A stretch of 64,000 nucleotides of DNA, taken from positions 166,937 to 230,936 of the forward strand of contig JAEESN010000003.1 in assembly GCA_016286365.1 (NCBI GenBank), given 5' to 3'. Below the pieces are notes generated by a model that was not told the DNA's origin, ran no database searches, and worked only from the letters and a program-made list of their open reading frames with translations. Shown piece after piece: positions 7,662 to 16,532 of this stretch. Position numbers and translations under genes: made by a program. Positions within the stretch are counted from its first letter, which is position 1; every line of letters begins with the position of its first letter. This DNA comes from Treponema sp. Its GTDB lineage: Bacteria > Spirochaetota > Spirochaetia > Treponematales > Treponemataceae.

Positions 7662-10178
7662 TTAATCACTTCCTCCCCATACAGTTACTTCTTTTCCATT
7701 TGTGTCGATTCCCAAATCTATGCGCGATTTAAGTCCCATATCCCTTGGAATAGCAAGCATACCAGCCTTTAGCTGAAGATAAACTTCCGGCTGAAGAGGG
7801 AATGTATTTAAAAGCTTAGACGGATCTTCCGCATAACGGCCACCGCTGAGCGATAAAACCTTTGTTTCAAAATCATCATGACTTGTTCCATCCATATCCA
7901 TCACAATATTTATGTCGCTCGAAGAAATAAATGGTTTTTTTGTAGGCGCATAGGCAATAGAAACGTTATCGATTATGTCTAAAAGCTTCTGGATTTTTCC
8001 AAGACTTGTTGCTTCTGTTCTCTTCATAACGTCCCAGTTTGAATCAGATCTGTCTACACCCATAATATCGATGATATCAATATTTACATCGCCGGTAAGA
8101 TTGACTTCCAGAGGAAGAATTACCATTGCCGTGATTTTAATAGAAGTATTCTGCGCATTCTGTAAAGCATCGTGATTGATTGTAATTTCACCGGAACTAC
8201 CTGTTGTAAGACCGATGTTGTAATCAATTCCGAGCTTGCTTCCAGAGTGACTTGCCGATGCATTCAAAATAGGAGCAATATCGGCAGAAAGTCCGCCTGT
8301 TACAGTAGAAGTAACAATATCTTCGGGAGTTTTTGTTAAAACCGGCTCAATGGCAAAAGGCATAATCGCATTTGCACCCGAAGAACCTAAAACATAAAGT
8401 TCGTTGCTTCCAATTTGATTTTCAGAAGAATCTGCAAGGAAGAATTTAATCTTTCCCGAGAAGTTCGGATTATTAAATGCTTCGAGATTTGGAATATCGC
8501 AATAAAGATGAATTGGTAATGCCGAAAGATTTATCTTGTCGGAAATAGTTGTGTGCAGGGCTGTGTCGAGCGAGCCAAAAAGTGAAGAAAGATTAAAGTC
8601 CATGCAAACTTTTCCATTAGAAGATAGATTTCCAGAATCGATTGTTATTTCTTTCCAGTCTAAAACCGGAGTAATTTCTACTTTTACCTTATATTTTTTA
8701 CCAGGTTCAACATTCGAAGCAATGATTTTTCCGGCTGTTGCTCCAGGTAAATCAAGGTCTGCCTTAAAATCTATCTTTGTTGTAGATGTGATTGTAGTTG
8801 TGTTTTCTGAATCAGTAAGGAAATTTACAGTCTGATCAGTTTTTCCCGCTTCGAGCGTCTGATCCGTAGTTCCTGTTAATCCAAGGAAGTTAGAAGCAAC
8901 GTTTTTAAGGACAAAATCGTTTCCAGATGGGAATGTGTTTGTATATTTTACCTTAATACCGCATCCTTCCTTCCAGTCTATGGATTTTACCATTGATTTT
9001 GCTTCGTCCGGTAAATCCTGATTAAGGTTTATAGAAGTATCTGTCCCATCGGGGAGCTTTACGGTAACGCTCGAAATAAGAGGAACAGTTGTGCTTATAG
9101 AAATCTTTGGTTTTTTACTAAAATAGATATCTGCATTTGTAAAATTGATGGAAAGATCAAGAGTTGCATCAATATCCTGATTCTGGAATGTTGTTCCAGC
9201 CAGATTTGTCGAATCCGAAGTAATTGTTGTATTTAATCCGCCAGAAAGAGCAATTGTTTTATTTAAGGTAACACCAGTCCAGTCCGGAAGATCGATTGTA
9301 CATTCAAGAGTAGAGCCAGTTCCAAAAGTACACTGCTCAAGTGCAGCGTTTCCTGTTCCAATCGGGAAAGAAGTTGTAAGCTGAGGAAGATCTACGGGGC
9401 TTCCGGTTGTTACTCCGTGTGCCGATTTTAATCTGCTCGAAGTATCAATTACACCGGTAAAAGCAGTACCCGAATTTTCAAAAGCAATGTATGTATTTGC
9501 ACCGTAAAGTGTCTTTCCTGTAATGTTTAAGCTTACTTTTCCGTCAGAAAGATTTCCTTCTGCAATTTTATTGTTCTGTGCATCTTCGAGTGTTGCACCT
9601 GTATAAAGGCTTACATGACCTGTTGTATCTGAGTCAATCTGTATATAACCTGAATTATAAATAACGTGATCAAAGTTCGAAGCAAAATTAACCTTCTGCT
9701 TTGCATTTCCACCATCAATTCCGCCAGCAAAACTTACCATAGAATTAACCATCGAGTTTACAACATCAATATCGAATTCTTTAGAAGTATTTATATCTAC
9801 GCTTGGAATCTGAATTTCCTGTTCAAAACTCATGGCAGTAAGACTGTCGCCTAAATCTGTAGAAGCCATGAACGAAGCAAAGTCCAGCGGGATTTCCTGA
9901 ATTGGAACCCTGATTAAAAACATCTGCTTCTGCTGATTCGCACCCGGATTATAATCATAAATCTTAATTCCGTCAGACAAAGAACCGGAAATAATTGTAT
10001 TAAGATTCAGATATTCAGATAAATCCAAATCCAATTCTGTGATTGTGAATCTGTATTTTGCACTTGTAGAAACGTTTACCTGTTTTGGAAGAGTAATATT
10101 TGTAATATCATTAAAACATCCGGTTAAACCGATTAAAAGAGAAAAGGCTATTAGTACCGCTGTATATTTTTTCTTCAT
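7662..10178 (-). CDS. Large lipoprotein of unknown function
   Basis: About 838 residues from the ATG at 10178. The N-terminus is a lipoprotein signal (MKKKYTAVLIAFSLLIGLTGC) with an LTGC lipobox, so it should be membrane anchored by Cys. The rest is very rich in Ser, Thr, Asn and Asp with alternating hydrophobics, consistent with a repeated beta-sandwich surface protein; no known domain is recognised. The in-frame ATG at 10214 directly abuts the TATAAT promoter element, hence lies before or at the transcription start. The ATG at 10178 has AGGAG 6 bases upstream. The downstream barrel gene starts directly at its stop codon. Confidence 0.75.
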   Translation of the reverse strand: MKKKYTAVLIAFSLLIGLTGCFNDITNITLPKQVNVSTSAKYRFTITELDLDLSEYLNLNTIISGSLSDGIKIYDYNPGANQQKQMFLIRVPIQEIPLDFASFMASTDLGDSLTAMSFEQEIQIPSVDINTSKEFDIDVVNSMVNSMVSFAGGIDGGNAKQKVNFASNFDHVIYNSGYIQIDSDTTGHVSLYTGATLEDAQNNKIAEGNLSDGKVSLNITGKTLYGANTYIAFENSGTAFTGVIDTSSRLKSAHGVTTGSPVDLPQLTTSFPIGTGNAALEQCTFGTGSTLECTIDLPDWTGVTLNKTIALSGGLNTTITSDSTNLAGTTFQNQDIDATLDLSINFTNADIYFSKKPKISISTTVPLISSVTVKLPDGTDTSINLNQDLPDEAKSMVKSIDWKEGCGIKVKYTNTFPSGNDFVLKNVASNFLGLTGTTDQTLEAGKTDQTVNFLTDSENTTTITSTTKIDFKADLDLPGATAGKIIASNVEPGKKYKVKVEITPVLDWKEITIDSGNLSSNGKVCMDFNLSSLFGSLDTALHTTISDKINLSALPIHLYCDIPNLEAFNNPNFSGKIKFFLADSSENQIGSNELYVLGSSGANAIMPFAIEPVLTKTPEDIVTSTVTGGLSADIAPILNASASHSGSKLGIDYNIGLTTGSSGEITINHDALQNAQNTSIKITAMVILPLEVNLTGDVNIDIIDIMGVDRSDSNWDVMKRTEATSLGKIQKLLDIIDNVSIAYAPTKKPFISSSDINIVMDMDGTSHDDFETKVLSLSGGRYAEDPSKLLNTFPLQPEVYLQLKAGMLAIPRDMGLKSRIDLGIDTNGKEVTVWGGSD

Positions 10179-10214
10179 AAAAACTCCTAAAAAAAACCTT
10201 TTAAAACCCGCCAT

Positions 10215-10223
10215 ATTATATCA
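10215..10223 (-). promoter_or_regulatory. Promoter of the lipoprotein/barrel operon
   Basis: Extended -10 TGATATAAT read on the minus strand. The transcription start is expected near 10208, which rules out translation from the ATG at 10214. Confidence 0.6.
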
Positions 10224-10305
10224 TCGGCAGATATTAAAAGGTTACATATATTTTAAGAAAATTTTAAGAATTTACTTATTTTACTGATATTTTAACACAA
10301 ATTCT

Positions 10306-12702
10306 CTATTTCTGGTTAAAAAATGCTGCAAAAGGATTATAGCTCATTCCTTCGTCGGAATTCTGTGTATATTTTTTGTTTTCCTGACTGTCGGCCTTAA
10401 AACTATCCCTGTTTGGATTTTTCTTAACCACAACACGTCTTGCATTACCGTTTCCAGAACCCTGATTAAAGCCTTCCGGACGATTTTCGCGCTTTGGTGC
10501 AGATTTCTGACCAGTTCCGGCTCTTCCTGCAGCATCACTCTTAAGCGAAAGACTGATACGGCGGCGAACCTGATCAAGTTCAAGGATTGTAAATTCGTGT
10601 ACATCGCCTACTTTTACAACTTCCATAGGATCTTTTACAAAGCTGTCGCTCAATTCAGATACGTGAATAAGACCTGTTTCGTGAAGACCAATGTCTACAA
10701 AGGCACCAAAATCTACTACATTCTTGATTTTTCCGGTTACCTTCATTCCTTCTTTTAAATCTTCAAACTGAACGACACCTTTCTGCATGATTGGAGCAGG
10801 GTATCCGTCACGAGGGTCGCGGTTTGGCTTCTGGAGTTCTTCTACAATATCTTTTACTGTTGTAACACCAAGGTTGTATTTAGCTGCAACTTCATCAATC
10901 TTAGAAGATGAAACTTTTTCTCCCTTCTGGATGAGAGGTAAAAATTCGCGTGCTGCGTCGTAGTTTTCAGGATGAACCCATGTATTGTCCAAAGGATCCG
11001 AGCTTTCTGCAATCTTCAAAAATCCTGCACACTGTTCGTAAGCTTTTGGACCAAGCCCCGGAACATTCTTTAAGTCTTCGCGGCTCTTAATCTTTCCGTT
11101 TGCATCGCGGTATGCAACAATTTTCTTTGCTGTAGGACCGTTGATTCCCGAAACATATTTAAGAAGAGAATAGCTTGCTGTATTAAGGTTTACACCAACG
11201 TTATTTACAACAGAACCAACAACTTCATCAAGCTGTTCTGCAAGTTTTTTCTGATTTACATCGTGCTGGTAAAGTCCGACACCAATTGCCTTAGGATCAA
11301 TCTTTACAAGTTCAGAAAGAGGGTCCTGAAGGCGGCGTCCCATTGAAATTGCTCCACGGATTGTTAAGTCTAAATCAGGGAATTCTTCGCGTGCAATGTC
11401 GGAAGCAGAATAAACTGAAGCACCAGATTCATCTACAACTGTATAAACTACATCGCTGTAGTTTTCGCTTATTACCTTGCTCACAATTTCCTGAACTTCC
11501 TGACTTCCGGTTCCGTTTCCAACTGCTACAACCTGAATATCATACTTATCGATTGCGTCGTTTATCTGTTTGTAAGAATCTTCCGGATCCTGTACCTGAA
11601 AAAACTTAAAATAACCAAGATATTTTCCTGTTTCATCAAGGGCGGCACATTTTGTACCGGTTCTGATACCTGGGTCTACACCAAGAACGCGGCTTCCCTT
11701 AATCGGCTGAGTCATCAAAAGATTCTTTAAGTTTTCGCTGAAAATACCAATTCCGTGAACATCTGCTTCGTCTGCTTCGTCGCTACGGATTTCGCGAACA
11801 ACGGCAGGAGAAAGAAGGCGAACAACACCATCTTCAATTGCGTCTGAATGATATTTGTTATTAATAGAATAATTTTTCTGCAAAAGCTTTACTGCAGCAT
11901 CTACATCAACGTCGATTGTAACTTCGAGTGCACCTTCGCGTTCTGCTCGATTGATGGCAAGAATACGGTGAGGTTTTACCTGATTCAAAGGTTCTTTAAA
12001 ATCCCAGTACATCTGATAAGTTGATTCTTTCTTTGCTGTTTCTTCGTCTTTACCTTCCGGAACAATACCCTTAGTTACCATGTTTCCTTCTTTTAAATAC
12101 AGAGCGTGAACAGCTTCTCGGTTTGAAGTTTCCTGGCTTACTCTTTCTGCAACAATGTCCTTAGCGCCTTCAAGAGCATCAAAAGCGGTTTCTACGTTTA
12201 ATGCAGAATCTTCGTTATCTGTTTTAATAAATTTTTCTGCTTCTTTTTCGCATGCTGCATCATCATGTTCTGCGATAATGAAATCTGCAAGCGGTTCAAG
12301 ACCTTTTTCTGCAGCAATCATACCGCGAGTCTTCTTCTTTTTCTTGAACGGAGCCCAGAGATCTTCGAGTGCAGTTAAAGTTGTTGCAGACATTGCGGCA
12401 TTATAAAGAGATTCTGTGAGTTTTCCCTGTGCAAAAATGCCTTTTACAATTTCGAGTCGTCTGTCTTCCAGATTCTTATATGATTTAAAAAGATGATCAC
12501 AATCGCGTACCTGAACTTCGTCCAGAGAGCCATGTTTTTCTTTTCGGTAACGGCTGATAAAAGGAATGGTACATCCTTCGTTTACAAGGCTGATTACAGC
12601 GCTTACCTGCTGAAGACGAATGTTCAATTCTTCGGCAATTTTCTTCATAATGTCAACTTCGTTGACAACCAGTGAGTCGATTAATTCTTGTGTAAATTCC
12701 AT
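10306..12702 (-). CDS. tex: Tex-family RNA-binding transcription accessory protein
   Basis: A 798-residue Tex protein. Order: an N-terminal helical and helix-turn-helix region with the conserved VISLVNEGCTIPFISRYRKE segment (about 37-54), a YqgF/RNase H-like core (VLGVDPGIRTGTKCAALD, about 343), helix-hairpin-helix motifs (about 500-560, ISGINGPTAKKIVAYR and LKNVPGLGPKAYEQCAGFL) and an S1 RNA-binding domain (about 645-715). A basic, low-complexity tail of about 75 residues follows, longer than in many homologues. The family binds nucleic acid and influences transcription; its exact task varies by species. No clear Shine-Dalgarno site precedes the ATG, whose upstream sequence is a CACACACA run. 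Confidence 0.93.
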   Translation of the reverse strand: MEFTQELIDSLVVNEVDIMKKIAEELNIRLQQVSAVISLVNEGCTIPFISRYRKEKHGSLDEVQVRDCDHLFKSYKNLEDRRLEIVKGIFAQGKLTESLYNAAMSATTLTALEDLWAPFKKKKKTRGMIAAEKGLEPLADFIIAEHDDAACEKEAEKFIKTDNEDSALNVETAFDALEGAKDIVAERVSQETSNREAVHALYLKEGNMVTKGIVPEGKDEETAKKESTYQMYWDFKEPLNQVKPHRILAINRAEREGALEVTIDVDVDAAVKLLQKNYSINNKYHSDAIEDGVVRLLSPAVVREIRSDEADEADVHGIGIFSENLKNLLMTQPIKGSRVLGVDPGIRTGTKCAALDETGKYLGYFKFFQVQDPEDSYKQINDAIDKYDIQVVAVGNGTGSQEVQEIVSKVISENYSDVVYTVVDESGASVYSASDIAREEFPDLDLTIRGAISMGRRLQDPLSELVKIDPKAIGVGLYQHDVNQKKLAEQLDEVVGSVVNNVGVNLNTASYSLLKYVSGINGPTAKKIVAYRDANGKIKSREDLKNVPGLGPKAYEQCAGFLKIAESSDPLDNTWVHPENYDAAREFLPLIQKGEKVSSSKIDEVAAKYNLGVTTVKDIVEELQKPNRDPRDGYPAPIMQKGVVQFEDLKEGMKVTGKIKNVVDFGAFVDIGLHETGLIHVSELSDSFVKDPMEVVKVGDVHEFTILELDQVRRRISLSLKSDAAGRAGTGQKSAPKRENRPEGFNQGSGNGNARRVVVKKNPNRDSFKADSQENKKYTQNSDEGMSYNPFAAFFNQK

Positions 12703-12759
12703 AAGTGTGTGTGCGTTTTTTAATAACGCTTTTTCCCCTAAAAAAGTTGTAGGGATATT

Positions 12760-13650
12760 CTACAGATTAATTTCCATATCTTCAACATTATTTGGTAAAT
12801 TCTTGTTCTCAATCATAGAAAGAGTAACTTTACCAATAAGGTTTCTGTAGTTGTTGGCCATAAGATTGTAGATATTTGGAATAACAAGCTGTCTGTATCT
12901 TTCGCTCAAACCGTTTAAGCCGTTATCATCAAGGAAGGCAAATACATAAAGGGTGTCATTTTCGCCGACCGGACGCTTCATCATCAAAACTGCACTGGCA
13001 CGGATTAAAAGTCCCTTTAAATGGAAATCCATTGCTTCTATCTTTTCGAATTCCTTTACATCGAGCTTGCCGTTCGGATAGATGAATGAAAAGTGCGAAA
13101 GACTTATATCCTGCATTGTTCCCGAATACTGTGTTCCTTCGTGATTAAAAACAAAGGTATAAGCTTTTGTACACAATGCACGAATGTTTTTTCTTCGACC
13201 CTGTGCCTGGTTAGCATATAAAATTTTCTGGATGATAAAGAAGTTTTCGCTCTTATTGTATTCCAACTGAACACATCCGCATTTTATACCAAGGTCGTAA
13301 TTAAACAGTTTTTCGAGCTTACCTTTTACTTCCTTATCCGGACGTTTTACAAAAGTAACCCCGATATAAACCTTGTTTTCGTACTTAAACTGAAGGTCGC
13401 TTATAAAGTTGAACCAGTTTAAATCGGTAATAGTGTAATCAATATTAAAAATCAAGATGATGTCATGGAAAATTGAAACCAGAATATCGATTTTCTGCTC
13501 GAGCGGCATGTTTTTATTATATTCAACAAAATAACACTCATAGCCGAGGGCAAAATAATCTTCCAGATATGTTTCGGGAAACAAAGACATATCCGGTGTT
13601 ATAAAGAACGTCTTTCTGCCTATAGCAAAATCTTTTACGGTAATTGCCAA
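12760..13650 (-). CDS. PilZ-domain protein
   Basis: About 296 residues. The C-terminal half (about 150-270) has PilZ character, starting at RRKNIRALC and continuing with a strand-rich region containing MQDISLSHFSF, matching the RxxxR and D/NxSxxG pattern of c-di-GMP binding only partly (SLSHF lacks the terminal Gly). The N-terminal half resembles a response-regulator-like alpha/beta fold without a clear phosphorylation site. Treponemes commonly pair such an N-terminal region with PilZ. The start is a TTG at 13650 with CAGGAG 6 bases upstream; an alternative TTG at 13704 lies 5 bases after the -10 and is less likely. Confidence 0.7.
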   Translation of the reverse strand: MAITVKDFAIGRKTFFITPDMSLFPETYLEDYFALGYECYFVEYNKNMPLEQKIDILVSIFHDIILIFNIDYTITDLNWFNFISDLQFKYENKVYIGVTFVKRPDKEVKGKLEKLFNYDLGIKCGCVQLEYNKSENFFIIQKILYANQAQGRRKNIRALCTKAYTFVFNHEGTQYSGTMQDISLSHFSFIYPNGKLDVKEFEKIEAMDFHLKGLLIRASAVLMMKRPVGENDTLYVFAFLDDNGLNGLSERYRQLVIPNIYNLMANNYRNLIGKVTLSMIENKNLPNNVEDMEINL

Positions 13651-13709
13651 ATTCTTCTCCTGAAAAAAATGATTTAAAACACATTTTGATAAACTTTTTG
13701 GCAAATTAC

Positions 13710-13737
13710 ATTATATACCATATTTGAGAATAAACAA
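13710..13737 (-). promoter_or_regulatory. Promoter of the PilZ gene
   Basis: TTGTTT (13737-13732), a 16-base spacer and TATAAT (13715-13710) on the minus strand. Confidence 0.6.
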
Positions 13738-13772
13738 ATTTTTTTTTCTATTAATAGTATCTTTTTTTACGA

Positions 13773-15005
13773 CTAAATAAATCTGAATACCTGACGGTGT
13801 TCGGCCATATTTGTCTTATCTGCTACAATATAAGTTCCTACCATTGCAGTTGCAGTATCAATCAATGTAGAGAAAGAACTGATTACAACTAATGCAGGAG
13901 CAAGAAGATTGTAGCTTGTTTCGAATCCTTTTCCGAATTTCTGGCACAAAATTGTAAGAAGGATAAAAGCTCCTCCGGATGGCACGTTTCCTAAGAAGAA
14001 AGAAAGTGCAAACGAAAGGAAGAAAATAGAAATAATATCCTGGAACGGAAGACTTAAGCTTGAATAAGACCTCCAGATGATTACAAAGCTGATTGTTGCT
14101 ACAAGAGAAGAACCTCCGCGTGCAAAAATAGAGAAAATAGGGAGAACAGAACCGCCGCTTCTTCGTCTGATTCCAAGACTGTCTTTTCCATGGCGGATTA
14201 AAACAGGAAGTGTAAAGTTTGCGTCGCCGCTTATGAATCCCATGAACATTGGAGCAAGACTCGCATAAATGATTTTATATGGATGCTGTTCGCGACAAAG
14301 ATATCTGATTGCAAGCGGATAGATAACACCAATTATAATCAGGAAATCTACGGTAAAGAGGGCAATCATAGGTCCAAAAATACCCTTCTGTAAAGTTCCC
14401 TTAAACTGAATTGTCCAATAACACATTAAAGCAATTACGAGGATGCACAAAACTTCAGAGAAGAATGATGAAATCTTAAAGAAAAGGTGTGATAAAGAAT
14501 CTGCAAGTGTGTAAACCGGTTTGAATGTATTCTGATCTGAATAACAGAACCATCCGATGAGCATTGCAAAGAAGAAACAAACTAAAAGATATCCACCGTT
14601 TGCAAGAGAAGCAAATGCAGATGCCGGGAACAATGCTTTTAACATGTTTCCGATATTGATTGCAGAAATATCAGCAGCTTCTTCAATACCTGTAGGCGGA
14701 ATTCGAGGAAGCTTTACAATTCCTACAGAAACAAGTCCGAGTAAAGTAAGAAGGAAAGATGTTACAATGATGATAGCAAATGTCCAGAGAGCTGTTTTTC
14801 CTACTATATTAGAAATTCTAAGCTTATTAACAGAAACGATTGCTGTACAGAAAACTAAAGGTACAACAAGATAACGTCCAAACTGAATACAAAGCTCTGT
14901 AATAAAAGTAATAATTGAAGAACCAGTCGCATTATTCCATGGAAGAATAAGGGCTGCAACAACGCCAAAAATAATACCAATTAAATATCTAATCCAAACT
15001 TTCAT
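13773..15005 (-). CDS. Dicarboxylate/amino acid:cation symporter (DAACS family)
   Basis: About 410 residues with the DAACS topology of roughly eight helices and two re-entrant hairpins. Recognisable parts are the N-terminal VWIRYLIGIIFGVVAALI helix, the serine-rich re-entrant loop FARGGSSLVATISFV (canonical form: short polar loop after TxSSxATLP), and the hydrophobic VPSGGAFILLTILC segment. The classic NMDGT motif of helix 7 is not obvious, so the substrate cannot be called from sequence. The ATG at 15005 is chosen over an in-frame ATG at 15041 because the -10 TATAAT lies between them. The mRNA is then leaderless. Confidence 0.8.
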   Translation of the reverse strand: MKVWIRYLIGIIFGVVAALILPWNNATGSSIITFITELCIQFGRYLVVPLVFCTAIVSVNKLRISNIVGKTALWTFAIIIVTSFLLTLLGLVSVGIVKLPRIPPTGIEEAADISAINIGNMLKALFPASAFASLANGGYLLVCFFFAMLIGWFCYSDQNTFKPVYTLADSLSHLFFKISSFFSEVLCILVIALMCYWTIQFKGTLQKGIFGPMIALFTVDFLIIIGVIYPLAIRYLCREQHPYKIIYASLAPMFMGFISGDANFTLPVLIRHGKDSLGIRRRSGGSVLPIFSIFARGGSSLVATISFVIIWRSYSSLSLPFQDIISIFFLSFALSFFLGNVPSGGAFILLTILCQKFGKGFETSYNLLAPALVVISSFSTLIDTATAMVGTYIVADKTNMAEHRQVFRFI

Positions 15006-15011
15006 ATTATT

Positions 15012-15054
15012 ATTATAACATACTATGGTATCACAATCCATAGTGTGTTATAAT
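15012..15054. promoter_or_regulatory. Symmetric divergent promoter in a 17-bp inverted repeat
   Basis: ATTATAACATACTATGG (15012-15028) and CCATAGTGTGTTATAAT (15038-15054) are inverted copies with one mismatch, 9 bases apart. Each outer end is an extended -10 (TGTTATAAT), and each -10 is followed by exactly 6 bases and an ATG (15005 on the minus strand, 15061 on the plus strand). Both mRNAs should be leaderless, and the arms could also be an operator. Confidence 0.75.
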
Positions 15055-15060
15055 ATAATT

Positions 15061-15783
15061 ATGTCAGATATTTTAGTTGCAGGCAAAGATTTGCCGGATA
15101 TTCTTGAATTCGCAGAAGGATTCATAGCTAACAAAAAGGTTTATACATCAGTTAAAAAAGATGTAGATTTATCAACTTTCGAATCGGAAGGAATTTATTC
15201 CTGTAACTGGAATAAATCTTCTGCAATTTCTGCAAGAAATTTCATCATAAAAGCAGAAACAACCTTACCCGACCTTTCTCAGTATGTTGTCTTCTTTGAC
15301 ACTCAGTATTATGCCTCTAAATTTGAATTAGACAGAACAGAAAGCGTTTCTCTTGCCGTAGACGCAATGTTTGCAAACTATCAGCTTTTGGTAAACGAGA
15401 TTTTACTCCGTCTTGAACAGAGAAAAGACCCTGTTGTTGTTTCTTTCCTTGTAAAAACATACCCTTCAAGATTCGAAACTCTCCATTCTTCGGGAAAAAC
15501 AAGCCTTGTACCTTCGAGCAATATTGTAAATGCAGCTCAGAATGCATTTATTTCTCTTGCAGAAAACGTTTCGACCCTTGTTCAGGATAAAACATATATG
15601 TCTGTTCTTCTTGCAAAATGCGATCCTTCAAATGAATTATACGATAACGACCACGAACTTGGAGAATGGATGGCAAAAGCTCTTGATTCTGTAGCAGCAA
15701 TGAAGTCTAAACAGACAGCAAAACAGGCTTCTCAGTGGATTCGTCCGGGTTCCAGAGTTGCTGGTTTTTCGCTTTTCAAATAA
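15061..15783 (+). CDS. Conserved-looking protein of unknown function
   Basis: A 252-residue soluble protein without signal peptide or membrane segment. The start (ILVAGKDLPDILEFAEGF) and the later PSRFETLHSSGKTSLVPSSNIVNAAQNAF suggest an alpha/beta, possibly Rossmann-like, fold reminiscent of short-chain dehydrogenases, but the glycine-rich nucleotide motif and the YxxxK pair are absent. I do not assign a function. It is divergent from the symporter gene and shares its symmetric promoter, and it is followed 20 bases later by the MgtC-like gene. Confidence 0.7.
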   Translation: MSDILVAGKDLPDILEFAEGFIANKKVYTSVKKDVDLSTFESEGIYSCNWNKSSAISARNFIIKAETTLPDLSQYVVFFDTQYYASKFELDRTESVSLAVDAMFANYQLLVNEILLRLEQRKDPVVVSFLVKTYPSRFETLHSSGKTSLVPSSNIVNAAQNAFISLAENVSTLVQDKTYMSVLLAKCDPSNELYDNDHELGEWMAKALDSVAAMKSKQTAKQASQWIRPGSRVAGFSLFK

Positions 15784-15803
15784 GAAATAACAGGATGTGA
15801 TTG

Positions 15804-16487
15804 ATGTTGGAATTTATTTCCCAGAATGTTTATCTTGATTATCTTATCCGCCTTACAGCAAGCCTTATCTGCGGACTTTTGCTCGGTTTTGAGCGAAAGC
15901 TACGCCAGCACACTGTTGGTGTAAGAACTTTAACTCTAATCAGCATTTCTTCGGGCATGCTCAGCATTCTTTCTTCGTATATGGCATCTACAGGGGCTGT
16001 TCCCGGAGATCCAACGCGTATATCTGCGGCAGTAATCACTGGTATAGGATTTTTGGGTGCGGGAGCGATTGTAACCCAGGGATTAAATATCCGCGGGCTT
16101 ACTTCGGCAGCGATTACTTTTACGGCGGCTTCTTTAGGACTAACTTGTGGAGCAGGACTTTATATTCCGGCCGCAATTATCCTTGCATTCTCGTTCATCA
16201 CACTCTTTATAATCAATAAAATAGAAAAAAAGCTCTTCCCGGCAGAAAAACGAAAAATGCTTTCCATTACAATGTCTAATAATAATCCGGATGAAGATCA
16301 GATTAAAAAAATAATCAGAAAACAGAAAATCGTGATTCACGATCTTGATATAAGATACTCTTCTGAAGAAAAACAGGTAAAACTCATCTATACGATACAG
16401 GCTCCGGACTCTTTAAAGCCTTTTGTCCTCATAAATGAGCTTACAGAAATCGCCGGAATTCAGAAAATCGAATTATCCAAAAACTAG
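15804..16487 (+). CDS. MgtC/SapB-family membrane protein
   Basis: About 227 residues: an N-terminal MgtC/SapB membrane domain (residues 1-140, about four to five helices) and a C-terminal soluble tail with an ACT-like alternation of strands and helices. Family marks are LLGFERKLRQHTVGVRTLTLISI near residue 28, GDPTRISAAVITGIGFLGAGAI near 70 and NIRGLTSAAITFTAASLGLTCGAG near 96. MgtC proteins influence magnesium/low-phosphate survival in pathogens; the transport role is unproven. The ATG at 15804 is 8 bases after an AGGA; a TTG directly before it is possible but unlikely. It probably shares a transcript with the gene upstream. Confidence 0.85.
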   Translation: MLEFISQNVYLDYLIRLTASLICGLLLGFERKLRQHTVGVRTLTLISISSGMLSILSSYMASTGAVPGDPTRISAAVITGIGFLGAGAIVTQGLNIRGLTSAAITFTAASLGLTCGAGLYIPAAIILAFSFITLFIINKIEKKLFPAEKRKMLSITMSNNNPDEDQIKKIIRKQKIVIHDLDIRYSSEEKQVKLIYTIQAPDSLKPFVLINELTEIAGIQKIELSKN

Positions 16488-16497
16488 GATTTTTTAC

Positions 16498-16526
16498 TTG
16501 TTAGTTAAAGCTTTTCTTATTATAAT
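16498..16526 (+). promoter_or_regulatory. rsmI promoter, leaderless type
   Basis: TTGTTA (16498-16503), 17 bases, TATAAT (16521-16526), then 6 bases to the GTG start at 16533. Confidence 0.75.
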
Positions 16527-16532
16527 ATAATT

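Noticed and set aside
10179..10214. ATG at 10214 as the lipoprotein start.
   Set aside because: It touches the -10 TATAAT, so it would lie upstream of or at the transcription start; the lipoprotein signal begins at 10178 with AGGAG before it.
13651..13704. TTG at 13704 as a leaderless start of the PilZ protein.
   Set aside because: Leaderless starts normally need ATG or GTG, and the TTG at 13650 has a strong CAGGAG at the right distance.
15012..15054. 17-bp inverted repeat as insertion-sequence ends.
   Set aside because: Only 9 bases separate the arms, no transposase is present, and the arms coincide with two promoters.
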